From Thermoanaerobaculia bacterium (GTDB lineage Bacteria; Acidobacteriota; Thermoanaerobaculia; UBA5066; DATFVB01), in assembly GCA_035717485.1 (NCBI GenBank), contig DASTIQ010000006.1, positions 1-61,897 on the forward strand: DNA of 61,897 nt, in the 5' to 3' direction. A program made the position numbers and the translations under genes. A model generated the notes under the pieces. The model saw only the letters and a list, made by a program, of their open reading frames with translations, searched no databases and was not told where the DNA came from. Position 1 is the first letter of the stretch. Each line of letters starts with the position of its first letter. Shown piece after piece: positions 37,112-44,985 of the stretch.

Positions 37112-38263
37112 TCAATCCGCGCCGCGCGACCTTCCGATCGAGAAGTCCGCGCCGCCGCCGAGCGTGAACTGCGTGATCGGGAAATGTCCTCCGCGCCGCA
37201 CGGACAACTCGACCGGCGGGAGGGCGCCGGCCGGATCGGTCATCGACACGGTCTCGCCCCCCTGGATCACGCGAACGTAGCCGCGCAGGTGGACGCCGGG
37301 CGAGATCCGGTGCCGTGCCGCGAGATCCCAGACGACCTCCCGGGTTCGGGAGACGGAACGGTAGCCCGCATCGAAATATCGAGTCTCTTCCCCCAGGATC
37401 GCCATGGCGACGAACGGCAGCCGCGACCGGTCGGCCCCGATCGAGAAGGACAGGTCGGTGCCGCCCCACGTCTTCTCGACGAAGAGCGAGGCCGCCGAGA
37501 GCGTCGCCCGCTCCGTGTACGAGACGTGGGCGAAATCGGGAACCCTCTGTTCGTTGACGTCCATGTCGGTCGCTTCCGCCTCGGCCGACGCACCGAGAGA
37601 AAACGTACCGTGCCGCCATCGCCCTTCGATCTGGCCCCCCGGCATCCATTGCTTTCCCTGGCGGTAGACGAAGGCCGTGTTGTATTTCCCCTCGGGGCGG
37701 ACCTCGCGGAACGCCGCGCCGATCTCCGCGTTCGTGAACCGGTGCCTCCAGCCGATCGAGACGTCCACGCGCTGGGCGAAGAGATCGCGCTCCTCGGAGA
37801 ACTGGAACTTCGATCCGCCCAGGTTGACGAGATCGACGATCTTGTGGACGCGCTGAGCGACGGCCGCCTCCACCGAATCGCGCGCCCCGAGGGGAATCCG
37901 CGCCCCGGCCTCGAAGTTCTCGTAGCGCCCGGTGCCGGTCGCCACGACCGCGTCGGGGATCCGGAACGTCTGGCTCTGCTCGTCGTGCGAGTTGGCGATC
38001 GAGAGACGCGCGAACCACTCGCGCGCGGGGGTTCCGGCGCCGAGACCGGGCGCGGCATCCCCGGCATTTCCCATCCCGACGAGGAGGAACTTCGGCGTCA
38101 CGTCGGACGCGTCGTTGTGGAAGACGGTGGGACTGTCGTCCCGGCGCTCGAGCGTCGCGTACGACGCCGCGAACTCGGCCGAGAGCCCCGGAGAAGCGGG
38201 AAGTCCCGTCCGAAGGAGCGACATCCCGCAGAACACGCACGCGGTCAAGAGGTCGGGAGTCAT
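37112..38263 (-). CDS. Probable outer-membrane beta-barrel protein
   Basis: A 383-residue protein with a short hydrophobic N-terminus (MTPDLLTACVFCGMSLLRTG) and then regular amphipathic strands alternating hydrophobic and polar residues, with turns rich in Asp/Gly/Asn, such as FEAGARIPLGARDSVEAAVA, FTNAEIGAAFREV and GTFSLGASAEAEAT. This is the look of a 12-16-strand barrel. The C-terminus (GGGADFSIGRSRGAD) lacks the terminal aromatic BamA signal. No named family recognised. Confidence 0.65.
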   Translation of the reverse strand: MTPDLLTACVFCGMSLLRTGLPASPGLSAEFAASYATLERRDDSPTVFHNDASDVTPKFLLVGMGNAGDAAPGLGAGTPAREWFARLSIANSHDEQSQTFRIPDAVVATGTGRYENFEAGARIPLGARDSVEAAVAQRVHKIVDLVNLGGSKFQFSEERDLFAQRVDVSIGWRHRFTNAEIGAAFREVRPEGKYNTAFVYRQGKQWMPGGQIEGRWRHGTFSLGASAEAEATDMDVNEQRVPDFAHVSYTERATLSAASLFVEKTWGGTDLSFSIGADRSRLPFVAMAILGEETRYFDAGYRSVSRTREVVWDLAARHRISPGVHLRGYVRVIQGGETVSMTDPAGALPPVELSVRRGGHFPITQFTLGGGADFSIGRSRGAD

Positions 38264-38282
38264 GCGGCGCGCATCCTATCGT

Positions 38283-38391
38283 GGGCCGGCGCGGCGATGC
38301 ATCGAGCCGGGCGGGCGCGTGCCGCCCGCCGTCGCGTGACGGGCGCACATCAGAAGCGCCGAGTCAAGCGGCTCAGCCGCTTCGACTCGGC
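38283..38391. repeat. Repeat module plus long hairpin
   Basis: 38292-38318 carries GCGATGCATCGAGCCGGGCG then GGCGCGTGCC, also present at 39245. At 38358-38391, GCCGAGTC-AAGCGGCT, C, AGCCGCTT-C-GACTCGGC forms a 16-bp stem with one bulge. Both sit before the dioxygenase gene. Confidence 0.6.
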
Positions 38392-38457
38392 CTAACTCGG
38401 CCTTGTGGATTGACACGGCGCCGGCCCGGCGAAACGATCCAGTTCGTGCCGACCACG

Positions 38458-39225
38458 ATGCCCACACTTTTCTTCGGTCACGGAAACCCGATGAACGCGA
38501 TCGAGGAGAACGCGTGGACGCGCGCGTGGGCGGCGATCGGGAGCGCCCTTCCGCGTCCGGCCGCCGTGCTCGCGATCTCCGCACACTGGTACGTCCCGCA
38601 GACGGCGGTCACCGCGATGGAGAGTCCCCGCACAATACACGATTTCGGCGGGTTTCCGCCGGAGCTCTTCGCGGTGCGGTACCCGGCGCCGGGGAGTCCC
38701 GCGCTCGCCGAGCGCGTCGCGGATCTCCTGTCGCCGCTTCCCGTCGAGCGCGACCGGCGGTGGGGGCTCGACCACGGCGCCTGGTCGGTCCTGTGCCGCG
38801 TCTACCCCGACGCCGACGTCCCCGTGGTCCAGCTGTCGATCGACGAAACCCGGCCACCGATCTTCCACTACGAGGTGGGGAAGCTCCTGGCTCCGCTCCG
38901 CGACGAAGGCGTCCTCGTGATCGGCAGCGGAAATCTCGTCCACAACCTGCACGCCTATGCCTGGGGTCGTCATCCGGTCGCCCCGTTCGACTGGGCGGTG
39001 CGTTTCGAGGAGCGCGCGCGCCGTCTCCTCCAAGAGGGCGACGACGGCCCGCTCGTCGACTACGAGTCGCTCGGGCCCGACGCCAGGCTCTCGATTCCGA
39101 CCCCCGACCATTACCTGCCCCTCCTGTACGTGATCGCCCTGCGGCGCCCGGGAGAGAAGGTAACGTTTCCGGTGGAGGGGGTCGATGGGGGATCGATTTC
39201 GATGCTGAGCGTCCGCGTCGGCTGA
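38458..39225 (+). CDS. ygiD: 4,5-DOPA-dioxygenase-like extradiol ring-cleavage enzyme (YgiD/LigB)
   Basis: A 255-residue class III extradiol dioxygenase. It shows MPTLFFGHGNPMNAI with metal ligand His8, AISAHWYVPQTAV with His43, GLDHGAWSVL, VVQLSID, and GSGNLVHNLH with another histidine. The family cleaves catechol-type rings with non-haem Fe or binds Zn; the natural substrate in bacteria is mostly unknown. ATG 38458 is used; GTG 38446 in frame is an alternative. Single gene flanked by repeats. Confidence 0.9.
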   Translation: MPTLFFGHGNPMNAIEENAWTRAWAAIGSALPRPAAVLAISAHWYVPQTAVTAMESPRTIHDFGGFPPELFAVRYPAPGSPALAERVADLLSPLPVERDRRWGLDHGAWSVLCRVYPDADVPVVQLSIDETRPPIFHYEVGKLLAPLRDEGVLVIGSGNLVHNLHAYAWGRHPVAPFDWAVRFEERARRLLQEGDDGPLVDYESLGPDARLSIPTPDHYLPLLYVIALRRPGEKVTFPVEGVDGGSISMLSVRVG

Positions 39226-39563
39226 CGCACCGTCGGCAGGCGGGGCGATGCATCGAGCCGGGCGGGCGCGTGCCCGCCGGCCGCCGGCACGACGTACGTT
39301 CTCAGTACGCCTTAGCCGACGGCCGGCTGCCCGCATCCCGCCGGGCTCGCGCCTCGCCGCGCCTCGATCACCTCGTTGCCATCGCCCTGGCGCCTTCCAG
39401 GACCATGTACGCCTTGCCGGCCGGCCGGCCCGCCCGGACCCGTCTTCCAACCCGTCTGGCCGCGCCCTGAGTCTGTCGGGCAGCCGGGGAGACGTGGAGG
39501 TGAGGCAACGTCTCGGACGGACGTTGAGGCGCGTCGAGAGCCGAGCGAGACGCGCGTGCAAGC
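39226..39563 (+). repeat. Interspersed intergenic repeat, composite copy 5
   Basis: The longest composite. 39245 has GCGATGCATCGAGCCGGGCG. 39293-39309 has the CGTAC-loop-GTACG module followed by CCT. 39328-39360 has GCATCCCGCCGGGCTCGCGC. 39400 has GGACCATGTACGCC. 39437-39469 has the core variant GACCCGTCTTCCAACCCGTC ending GGCCGCGCC. 39523-39560 has GAGGCGCGTCGAGAGC and GAGCGAGACGCGC, as near position 90. This fills the whole gap; no gene seen. Confidence 0.65.
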
Positions 39564-40874
39564 CTAGAAGACGAACATGCCGAGGGCGGCGCCGAACATC
39601 AGGAGCGTGGTCAGGCCCACGATCACCCGGCTCGCGACCGAGCTGGGCTGGTGCGCCATCAAAGTCCGATCGGATGCGACGACGAGGACGCCGACGAGCA
39701 GGAACGGCGCGAGGATCCCGTTGAGGACCGCGGACCAGAACAGCGTGCGGACGGGGTTCAGCCTCGCGAGGTCCATTCCGATCCCGACCGCCGTCGCCAG
39801 CCCCGCCACGAGATAGAACTGTTTCGCGCCCCGGAGCTTCTGATCGAGTCCCTGTCGCCAGCCGAAGGTCTCCGCGAACGCGTACGCGGCCGAACCGGCG
39901 AGCGTCGGGATCGCGAGGAATCCGACCCCGAGGATGCCGACGGTGAAGAGCGCTGCCGCGAGCTTTCCGGCGAGCGGAGCGAGCGCCTGGGCCGCTTCCT
40001 TCGTCGTCCGGATTTCCGTCGTCCCGTGGACGTGGAGCGTCAGCGCGGTCGTCAGGATCACGAAGAACATCACGAGGTTCGAAGCGAACGTTCCGACCCC
40101 CACGTCGATTCGCCGGTCCGTGATCTCGCGGGACGTCGCGCCCTTCCGGCTCACCAGCATCCGCCGCCCCATCGCCTTCTCCTCTTCGACCTCCTGGGAA
40201 GCCTGCCAGAAGAAGAGGTAGGGACTGATCGTCGTTCCCAGGATCGCGACGAGGGTCGCCCAGGCTTCCCTCCCTTTCGGCATCGAGGGGACGAACGCGT
40301 CCCGCGCGATCGTTGCCCAGTGCGGGTGAACGAGGAACGCGGTGACGACGTAGGCGCCGAGCGCGAGAGCGAGCCACTTGAGCACCGACGCGATCTGCGC
40401 GTATCGCAGGCGCACGGTCGCGATCATGATCGCGGCGGCGAACGCCACGACGGCGATATGGGAATTGACGCCCGTCAGCATCTCGGCGGCGTCGGCCATT
40501 CCGGCGAGGTCCGCGCCGATGTTGATCGCGTTCGCGGCGAGGAGAGCCACGGCCGCGGCGACGAGGAGCGGCTGCGGAAACTTCTTCCGGAGGGCCCCCG
40601 CGAGGCCGCGGCCGGTCACCATCCCGATCCGGGCGCACATCATCTGAACGGCGGCCATCAGAGGCCAGGTGAGGAACGCCGTCCAGAGCAGGCCCGTCCC
40701 GAGCTGCGCGCCGGCGATCGAGTAGGTCGCAATCCCCGACGGATCGTCGTCCGCCGCGCCGGTGATCACGCCCGGGCCGAGGGCGGCGGCCACGCGGCGC
40801 GGGAGGGACGGGCGTCGGGAGGTCACGACGCGGATGGTAACGCGGCGTTGAAACTCTTCCTCGGGCAGGGACAT
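39564..40874 (-). CDS. Nramp-related divalent metal transporter (NRMT-like, Mg/Mn type)
   Basis: A 436-residue LeuT-fold transporter with 11 membrane segments. TM1 has DDDPSGIATYS where classical Nramps have DPGN, keeping the Asp but replacing Asn by Gly. TM6 has TTISPYLFFWQASQEVEEE where classical Nramps have the Met-Pro-His motif, so the soft-metal Met is absent. In the described Nramp-related magnesium transporters (NRMTs) the same two positions are changed. I therefore expect Mg2+ or Mn2+ rather than Fe2+ transport (inference). ATG 40874 has GGAGG upstream; it is divergent by 33 nt from the small gene at 40908. Confidence 0.85.
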   Translation of the reverse strand: MSLPEEEFQRRVTIRVVTSRRPSLPRRVAAALGPGVITGAADDDPSGIATYSIAGAQLGTGLLWTAFLTWPLMAAVQMMCARIGMVTGRGLAGALRKKFPQPLLVAAAVALLAANAINIGADLAGMADAAEMLTGVNSHIAVVAFAAAIMIATVRLRYAQIASVLKWLALALGAYVVTAFLVHPHWATIARDAFVPSMPKGREAWATLVAILGTTISPYLFFWQASQEVEEEKAMGRRMLVSRKGATSREITDRRIDVGVGTFASNLVMFFVILTTALTLHVHGTTEIRTTKEAAQALAPLAGKLAAALFTVGILGVGFLAIPTLAGSAAYAFAETFGWRQGLDQKLRGAKQFYLVAGLATAVGIGMDLARLNPVRTLFWSAVLNGILAPFLLVGVLVVASDRTLMAHQPSSVASRVIVGLTTLLMFGAALGMFVF

Positions 40875-40877
40875 AAT
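40848..40877 (+). promoter_or_regulatory. Sigma70-like promoter of the small secreted gene
   Basis: TTGAAA (40848-40853), 18-nt spacer, CATAAT (40872-40877). The -10 overlaps the ATG of the divergent metal transporter, so the two genes cannot be transcribed independently of each other at this spot. AAGGAGG (40898-40904) and ATG 40908 follow. Confidence 0.6.
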
Positions 40878-40907
40878 TTCGCCTCCGTTCCCCGACAAGG
40901 AGGCCGC

Positions 40908-41018
40908 ATGAACCGGATCGCCGCGCTCTTCGCCGCCGCCCTCTGCCTCGCCGTCCCGGCGGCAGAGCCCGCTCCCGCGCCGCTCCGTGGGGTTCCGCCG
41001 GGAGCCGTCTGGATCTGA
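40908..41018 (+). pseudogene. Small secreted protein, probably frameshifted (sense continues to 41071)
   Basis: ATG 40908 with AAGGAGG upstream opens a signal peptide MNRIAALFAAALCLAVPAAE but stops after 36 residues at 41016-41018. In the -1 frame a protein-like segment DLTSSGTATGTVTLTKPGA runs to a TGA at 41069-41071. That TGA overlaps the TTG start of the methyltransferase exactly as TTGA, the coupling used all over this window. This suggests one original gene of about 54 codons with one lost base between about 40990 and 41012. Sequencing error, natural decay or a programmed shift are all possible. Confidence 0.5.
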
Positions 41019-41067
41019 CGTCGAGCGGAACGGCGACCGGGACGGTGACCCTGACGAAGCCGGGCGC

Positions 41068-42054
41068 TTGACCTACGTCTGTCCGCGCTGCCACGGAGCG
41101 CTCTCCTCCGCGGAGGAGGCGCTCGTGTGCGACGCCTGCGCCCGCGCGTATCCGGTCGAGGACGGGATCGCCGATTTCTCCGAAGGGGAGTACTACGACG
41201 CGTTCTCGTCGGAGCGCGACGTCACTCCCGTTCTGCTGCAGGGCCTGGAGGACGAAGTCGCCGGGACCCGCGCGCGCGTCGGGAGTTTCTTCCTCCCGCG
41301 GCTGCGTTCGCGCTTCGGCCGAGTCGAGGGGCTGCGGATCCTGGACTGCGGGTGCGGCAACGGGCTCGCGACGGACCTGCTCGTCGCGGCGGGCGCCGAT
41401 GCATGGGGAAACGATTCTTCGAAGCTCCGCCGCTGGCAGTGGCGCGGTCGGGAGAACCCCGCCCGGCTCTGCGTCGCCTCGGGTTCCCGCCTTCCGTTTC
41501 CCGCCGCCTCTTTCGACGTCGTCGTGAGCTCCGGCGTCCTCGAGCACGTCGGCGTCGTCGAGACGGCCGGCCCGCCGTACGCCGTCCGTCCCGCTCCGAC
41601 GCGCGACGACGAGCGCCTGGTGTTTCTCCGCGAGCTCCTGCGGGTCGTCGGGCCTTCGGGAGTCGTGTGGCTCGACTTTCCGAACGGCGCCTTTCCGATC
41701 GACTTCTGGCACGGGACCGGAGCGGGCGGCGCGCGCTTCCATTCGACGAGCGAGGGTTTCCTCCCGAAGGTGGGCGAGGTCCGGAAGCTCGTCCGCCGGG
41801 TCGATCCCGCTCTTCGGCTCCGCGCCGTCAGCCCTTCCGGGCGCCTCCAGTTCAAGCGCGTGCGGAGGCGCTGGTTCGGCAAGCTCTTTTCTCCCGCGAT
41901 CGCCGCCTTCTTCTCGGCGATGAAGGTGCCGGGCCTCCGCGGTCTCGCGGCTTCGCCTCTGAATCCCTATCTCGCGCTGGAGATCGAGAATCCGGCCAGG
42001 AAGATCAACCCGCCGGGAAGGCGCGACGCGCTCGGTCCGGGGGAGGGCGGCTGA
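41068..42054 (+). CDS. Zinc-ribbon class I methyltransferase
   Basis: A 328-residue protein. Residues 5-24 form a four-Cys zinc ribbon (CPRC...CDAC) followed by ARAYPVEDGIADF, as in Trm112-like/RlmA-type methyltransferase leaders. The Rossmann domain has motif I ILDCGCGNGLATDLL near residue 91, then WGNDSS, LPFPAASFDVVVSSGVLEHV and VWLDFPNGAFPIDFWHG. The C-terminal part has a hydrophobic helix and ends in a polar tail. Substrate unknown; small-molecule, lipid-head or sugar methylation are candidates. TTG start chosen for its stop/start overlap. Confidence 0.82.
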   Translation: MTYVCPRCHGALSSAEEALVCDACARAYPVEDGIADFSEGEYYDAFSSERDVTPVLLQGLEDEVAGTRARVGSFFLPRLRSRFGRVEGLRILDCGCGNGLATDLLVAAGADAWGNDSSKLRRWQWRGRENPARLCVASGSRLPFPAASFDVVVSSGVLEHVGVVETAGPPYAVRPAPTRDDERLVFLRELLRVVGPSGVVWLDFPNGAFPIDFWHGTGAGGARFHSTSEGFLPKVGEVRKLVRRVDPALRLRAVSPSGRLQFKRVRRRWFGKLFSPAIAAFFSAMKVPGLRGLAASPLNPYLALEIENPARKINPPGRRDALGPGEGG

Positions 42055-42097
42055 GACGCCTCGGGGTCGGACTCTTCGGGGAGGCCGGAAGAGACGT

Positions 42098-42115
42098 CCT
42101 GGGGGCGTCCCCAGG
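42098..42115 (+). other. Hairpin in the 42055-42302 gap
   Basis: CCTGGGG and CCCCAGG with a 4-nt loop, 44 nt after the methyltransferase stop; a possible weak terminator without T-tract. The rest of the 248-nt gap shows TACTTGCTTAAATCTCC near 42180, which may contain the promoter of the YCII gene, and nothing else. Confidence 0.35.
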
Positions 42116-42302
42116 CCGGAAGGACGGAAATCCGGGCGGACGAGGCCGAAACCGGTACTGATTCCGTCGCCCTTTCTGGTACTTGCTTAAATCTCCGGTT
42201 TTCGTCGAATGAGCTGTCGATTCCGCCGGTTCTGGGTCATCGTGAGATCGAGCCGGGAATGGCAGACTCGAAAACGGGGACGACGGAAGAAGGGAGTCGA
42301 CG

Positions 42303-42737
42303 ATGAGGTTCATGGTGATGGTCAGGGCGACGAAAGAGTCCGAAGTCGTGGGCGCCATGCCGAGCGAGAAGATCCTCGCCGAGATGGGCGCTTTCAACGA
42401 GCAGCTCATGAAAGCGGGGGTCCTGCTGGCGGGGGAGGGCTTGCAGCCGAGCGCGAAGGGGGCGCGCGTGAAGTTCTCCGGAACGAAGCGGACGGTCGTC
42501 GACGGTCCCTTCCCCGAGACGGACGAGCTGATCGCGGGGTTCTGGATCCTGCAGGTGAAGTCGAAGGACGAGGCGATCGAGTGGGTGATGCGGTGCCCGA
42601 ATCCGTTCGAGGGGGAGTCGGAGATCGAGATCCGGCAGATCTTCGAGGCGGAGGATTTCGGCGCGGAGTTCACGCCCGAGCTCCGCGAACAGGAAGAGAG
42701 AATGCGCAGGGAGATGGAGAAGCGGAAGACGTCGTGA
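42303..42737 (+). CDS. YCII/DGPF-domain protein
   Basis: A 144-residue protein with the YciI-like alpha+beta fold. MRFMVMVRATKESE starts it, GEGLQPSAKGARVKF lies mid-domain, and the family's Asp-Gly-Pro-Phe motif occurs in VVDGPFPETDELIAGFWIL. The tail is charged and helical. Such proteins often sit next to ECF sigma factors (none here) and are of unknown function. The ribosome binding site AAGGGAG precedes ATG 42303. Confidence 0.88.
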   Translation: MRFMVMVRATKESEVVGAMPSEKILAEMGAFNEQLMKAGVLLAGEGLQPSAKGARVKFSGTKRTVVDGPFPETDELIAGFWILQVKSKDEAIEWVMRCPNPFEGESEIEIRQIFEAEDFGAEFTPELREQEERMRREMEKRKTS

Positions 42738-42793
42738 ACGCCGGCGCTCGCGCCGGCGCGGGAAGTGGCATTTCTTCGGGAAAGGAGTGAATC

Positions 42794-43204
42794 GTGAACC
42801 TGGAACCGTATCTCGCGTTCAACGGGACGTGCGCGGAGGCCTTTCGGACGTACGAGAAGATCCTCGGGGGAAAGCTCGAGATGATGAAAAACGGCGAGTC
42901 GCCGGTCGCGGACCAGACTCCCGCCGATCAGCGCGACCGGATCCTGCACGCGCGGCTCGACCTCGGCGGCGGGGCGGTCGTGATGGGCTCGGATGCTCCG
43001 CCCCAGTACTTCACGAAGCCGCAGGGCTTCTCCGTCGCGATCGGCGTGACGAAGACGTCGGAGGGGGAGCGAATCTTCAAGGCGCTCTCCGAAGGCGGCG
43101 AAGTGAAGATGCCCTTTGCGAAGACTTTCTGGGCGGAGCGCTTCGGGATGTGCATCGACCGGTTCGGCATCCCCTGGATGGTCAACTGCGAGAAGGAAGG
43201 CTGA
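42794..43204 (+). CDS. PhnB-like VOC (glyoxalase-fold) protein
   Basis: A 136-residue VOC-superfamily protein of the PhnB/3-demethylubiquinone-methyltransferase-like group: YLAFNGTCAEAFRTYEKILGG, HARLDLGGGAVVMGSD and RFGMCIDRFGIPWMVNCE. Function unknown; it is often paired with YCII/DGPF proteins, as here, 56 nt downstream of one. GTG start at 42794 with AAAGGAG. Confidence 0.88.
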   Translation: MNLEPYLAFNGTCAEAFRTYEKILGGKLEMMKNGESPVADQTPADQRDRILHARLDLGGGAVVMGSDAPPQYFTKPQGFSVAIGVTKTSEGERIFKALSEGGEVKMPFAKTFWAERFGMCIDRFGIPWMVNCEKEG

Positions 43205-43229
43205 CGCTGCCCGACGTCTTCGGGGGCCG

Positions 43230-43568
43230 GTGAGGACGCCCCCCGGCCTTTCGCCGTCCTATCGCGCGATCTACCGGGTCGTCGCGAAAATCCCCCGCGG
43301 GCGTGTGGCGACGTATGGCCAGGTCGCGCGGCTCGCGGACCTCGAGGGCCACGCCCGGCTCGTCGGCTACGCGCTGCATGCGCTGCCGGACGGCGCCCCC
43401 CTCCCCTGGCACCGGGTCGTCAACGCGAAGGGCATGGTCAGCCGGCGGCGGAGCGGCTCGGGGCACGACGTGCTTCAGAGGCGAATGCTGGAGCGCGAAG
43501 GCGTCCGGTTCGAAGCCGAGGGGCGGCTCTCGCTCGCGACGTTTCGATGGCAGCCGCGGGTGCGATAA
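43230..43568 (+). CDS. Alkyltransferase-like DNA-binding protein (ATL, MGMT family)
   Basis: A 112-residue protein equal to the C-terminal DNA-binding domain of O6-alkylguanine transferases. It has the winged helix RGRVATYGQVARLADL (23-38), Arg finger region HARLVGYALHALP (41-53), and PWHRVVNAKG. The alkyl-acceptor Cys of the PCHRV motif is Trp60, as in ATL proteins. These flip and flag alkylated guanines for nucleotide excision repair instead of repairing them directly. GTG at 43230. It lies just upstream of tRNA-Pro, whose promoter overlaps its 3' end. Confidence 0.9.
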   Translation: MRTPPGLSPSYRAIYRVVAKIPRGRVATYGQVARLADLEGHARLVGYALHALPDGAPLPWHRVVNAKGMVSRRRSGSGHDVLQRRMLEREGVRFEAEGRLSLATFRWQPRVR

Positions 43569-43580
43569 TCGTCGGCGTCT

Positions 43581-43657
43581 CGGGGCGTAGCGCAGCCCGG
43601 TAGCGCTCCTGCTTTGGGAGCAGGAGGTCGTCGGTTCAAATCCGACCGCCCCGACCA
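43581..43657 (+). tRNA. tRNA-Pro (TGG anticodon)
   Basis: A 77-nt cloverleaf. Acceptor CGGGGCG pairs with CGCCCCG, then discriminator A and encoded CCA. Anticodon stem CCTGC/GCAGG has loop TTTGGGA with anticodon TGG at 43615-43617. T-arm GTCGG-TTCAAAT-CCGAC. A -10-like GATAAT at 43564-43569 precedes it, and a run of six T follows directly at 43658-43663. Confidence 0.97.
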
Positions 43658-43906
43658 TTTTTTCCAATGGGTTACGACCCCATTCCTCCCGCGCGCGCGA
43701 GGGACGAGTTCAAGAAGTCAGGCAAATTGGGGAGTTCGGAGCAGTCCCGCGCTCTGGAACGGCCCTGCAGAACTCTCGCTTCGCGAATTCGAATGCAAAC
43801 AAGGAGAGCAGTTGAGAGGATTCCTCTTGCAGGAGAGATATAGGGAGTAGCGGTAGCCTGAGATCGGGTCGTGGACTCCTGATTGTGCCGAAGGAGAACT
43901 CGAGAA
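43658..43906 (+). other. Lower-GC gap after tRNA-Pro
   Basis: After the T-run there is a short hairpin AATGGG/CCCATT (about 43669-43686). The remainder is visibly poorer in GC than its surroundings, with words such as CGAATTCGAATGCAAACAAGG. A plus-strand frame ends in ELSLREFECKQGEQLRG-like residues, possibly a gene remnant but without a start or family. No direct copy of the tRNA 3' end was found downstream. Confidence 0.4.
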
Positions 43907-44782
43907 ATGGCAAAAGCGCTTCGATTCGTCATCGTCCCGAAAGTCGCGCACCCCTGGTTCGACGAGGTACACAAAGGCGCGCAGGATCAGGCCGAAATCC
44001 TGAGCCGTGAGCTTGGTGTCGAAATTGTGGTCGACTATATGCCGCCGTCGATTGCGGACGTCGCCGAGCAGAACGCGATCCTGGAAAAGGCCGCCCGCCG
44101 CCGCCCGACCGGCATCGCCGTCGATCCGGTCGACGCGATAGGCCACATGACGGCGATCAACCACATCAGGGATCAGGGGATTCCGGTGGTTCTCTTCGAC
44201 TCACCATCGCCGGATCCCGGCATCACCTGCGTCGGCAACGACTTTGCCCAGCAGGGAATCGTCGCGGCCGAGCGTCTCGTGAAACTGATCGGGTACGCCG
44301 GCAAGGTGGCGGTGATGCAGGGATATCCCACGGCGCCAAACCACAAAGAGCGCTACGAAGCTCAGATGGCCGTCCTGGGGAAATATCCCGGTACATTCAT
44401 TGTCGACGGCGGCATGGACAATGACGACATCGAGACTGCTCGCCGGCAGGCCTTGGCGGTTCTCGAATCGCATCCCGATCTGAGTGGTTACCTGTGCTGC
44501 GATGCTTCGGGTCCCATCGGCATCGCCACCGCCATCAAGGAGGCCGGGAGGGTCGGCAAAGTGAAAGTCGTCGGCATGGACGGGATCAAGCCGATACTCG
44601 ATGCCATCAAAGAAGGCGTGATCGAGTCCTCGTCGGCAACCATTCCGAAAATGCAGGGCTCGATGTCCGTCCTGATGTTGTGGCAGGCATCGCTGGGCGT
44701 TCCGCTGCCTCGGGCCGTCGATACGGGCATCGACGTGATCACGCCGGAAAACGTGGACGAATATCTGGCGGCTGCGGTCTAA
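43907..44782 (+). CDS. Periplasmic-binding-protein-fold sugar-binding-like protein without signal peptide
   Basis: A 291-residue type I binding-protein fold like RbsB (Peripla_BP_4). It starts MAKALRFVIVPKVAHPWFDE, then VAEQNAILEKAARRRPTGIA, GIPVVLFDSPSPDPG, VGNDFAQQGIVAAERLVKLI and VVGMDGIKPILDAIKEGVI. ATG 43907 follows AAGGAG at 43891-43896. There is no signal peptide, no membrane anchor, no helix-turn-helix domain (so not LacI) and no transporter genes nearby. GC by eye is roughly 55-60 %, against about 70 % around it, which suggests transfer. Possible roles: a cytoplasmic sugar sensor, or a binding protein exported by an unseen route. Confidence 0.8.
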   Translation: MAKALRFVIVPKVAHPWFDEVHKGAQDQAEILSRELGVEIVVDYMPPSIADVAEQNAILEKAARRRPTGIAVDPVDAIGHMTAINHIRDQGIPVVLFDSPSPDPGITCVGNDFAQQGIVAAERLVKLIGYAGKVAVMQGYPTAPNHKERYEAQMAVLGKYPGTFIVDGGMDNDDIETARRQALAVLESHPDLSGYLCCDASGPIGIATAIKEAGRVGKVKVVGMDGIKPILDAIKEGVIESSSATIPKMQGSMSVLMLWQASLGVPLPRAVDTGIDVITPENVDEYLAAAV

Positions 44783-44985
44783 AGACCCGACACCGTAGGG
44801 CACGGCGGCGCGTGCCCCCGAAGGCATCGTCGTTCGGGGACCGATCGGGGGTATCGAACATCTCGTTGCCGCGGTCGCGTACTCGCGTGCGCGTCGCTGA
44901 ACTCGGGCCGTTCGGCGACGCTCCCCGCCGGCCCCTCCGAAAACTTTCGTCCGTCCGGTTCGTAGCGACAAGGACGGAGAGAATC

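Noticed and set aside
43614-43850. 78-codon frame starting inside tRNA-Pro
   Set aside because: The start lies within the tRNA and no ribosome binding site or family is visible; at most a gene remnant.
43581-44985. Integrative element with att sites at tRNA-Pro
   Set aside because: No integrase and no second copy of the tRNA 3' end were found downstream; only the composition shift remains.
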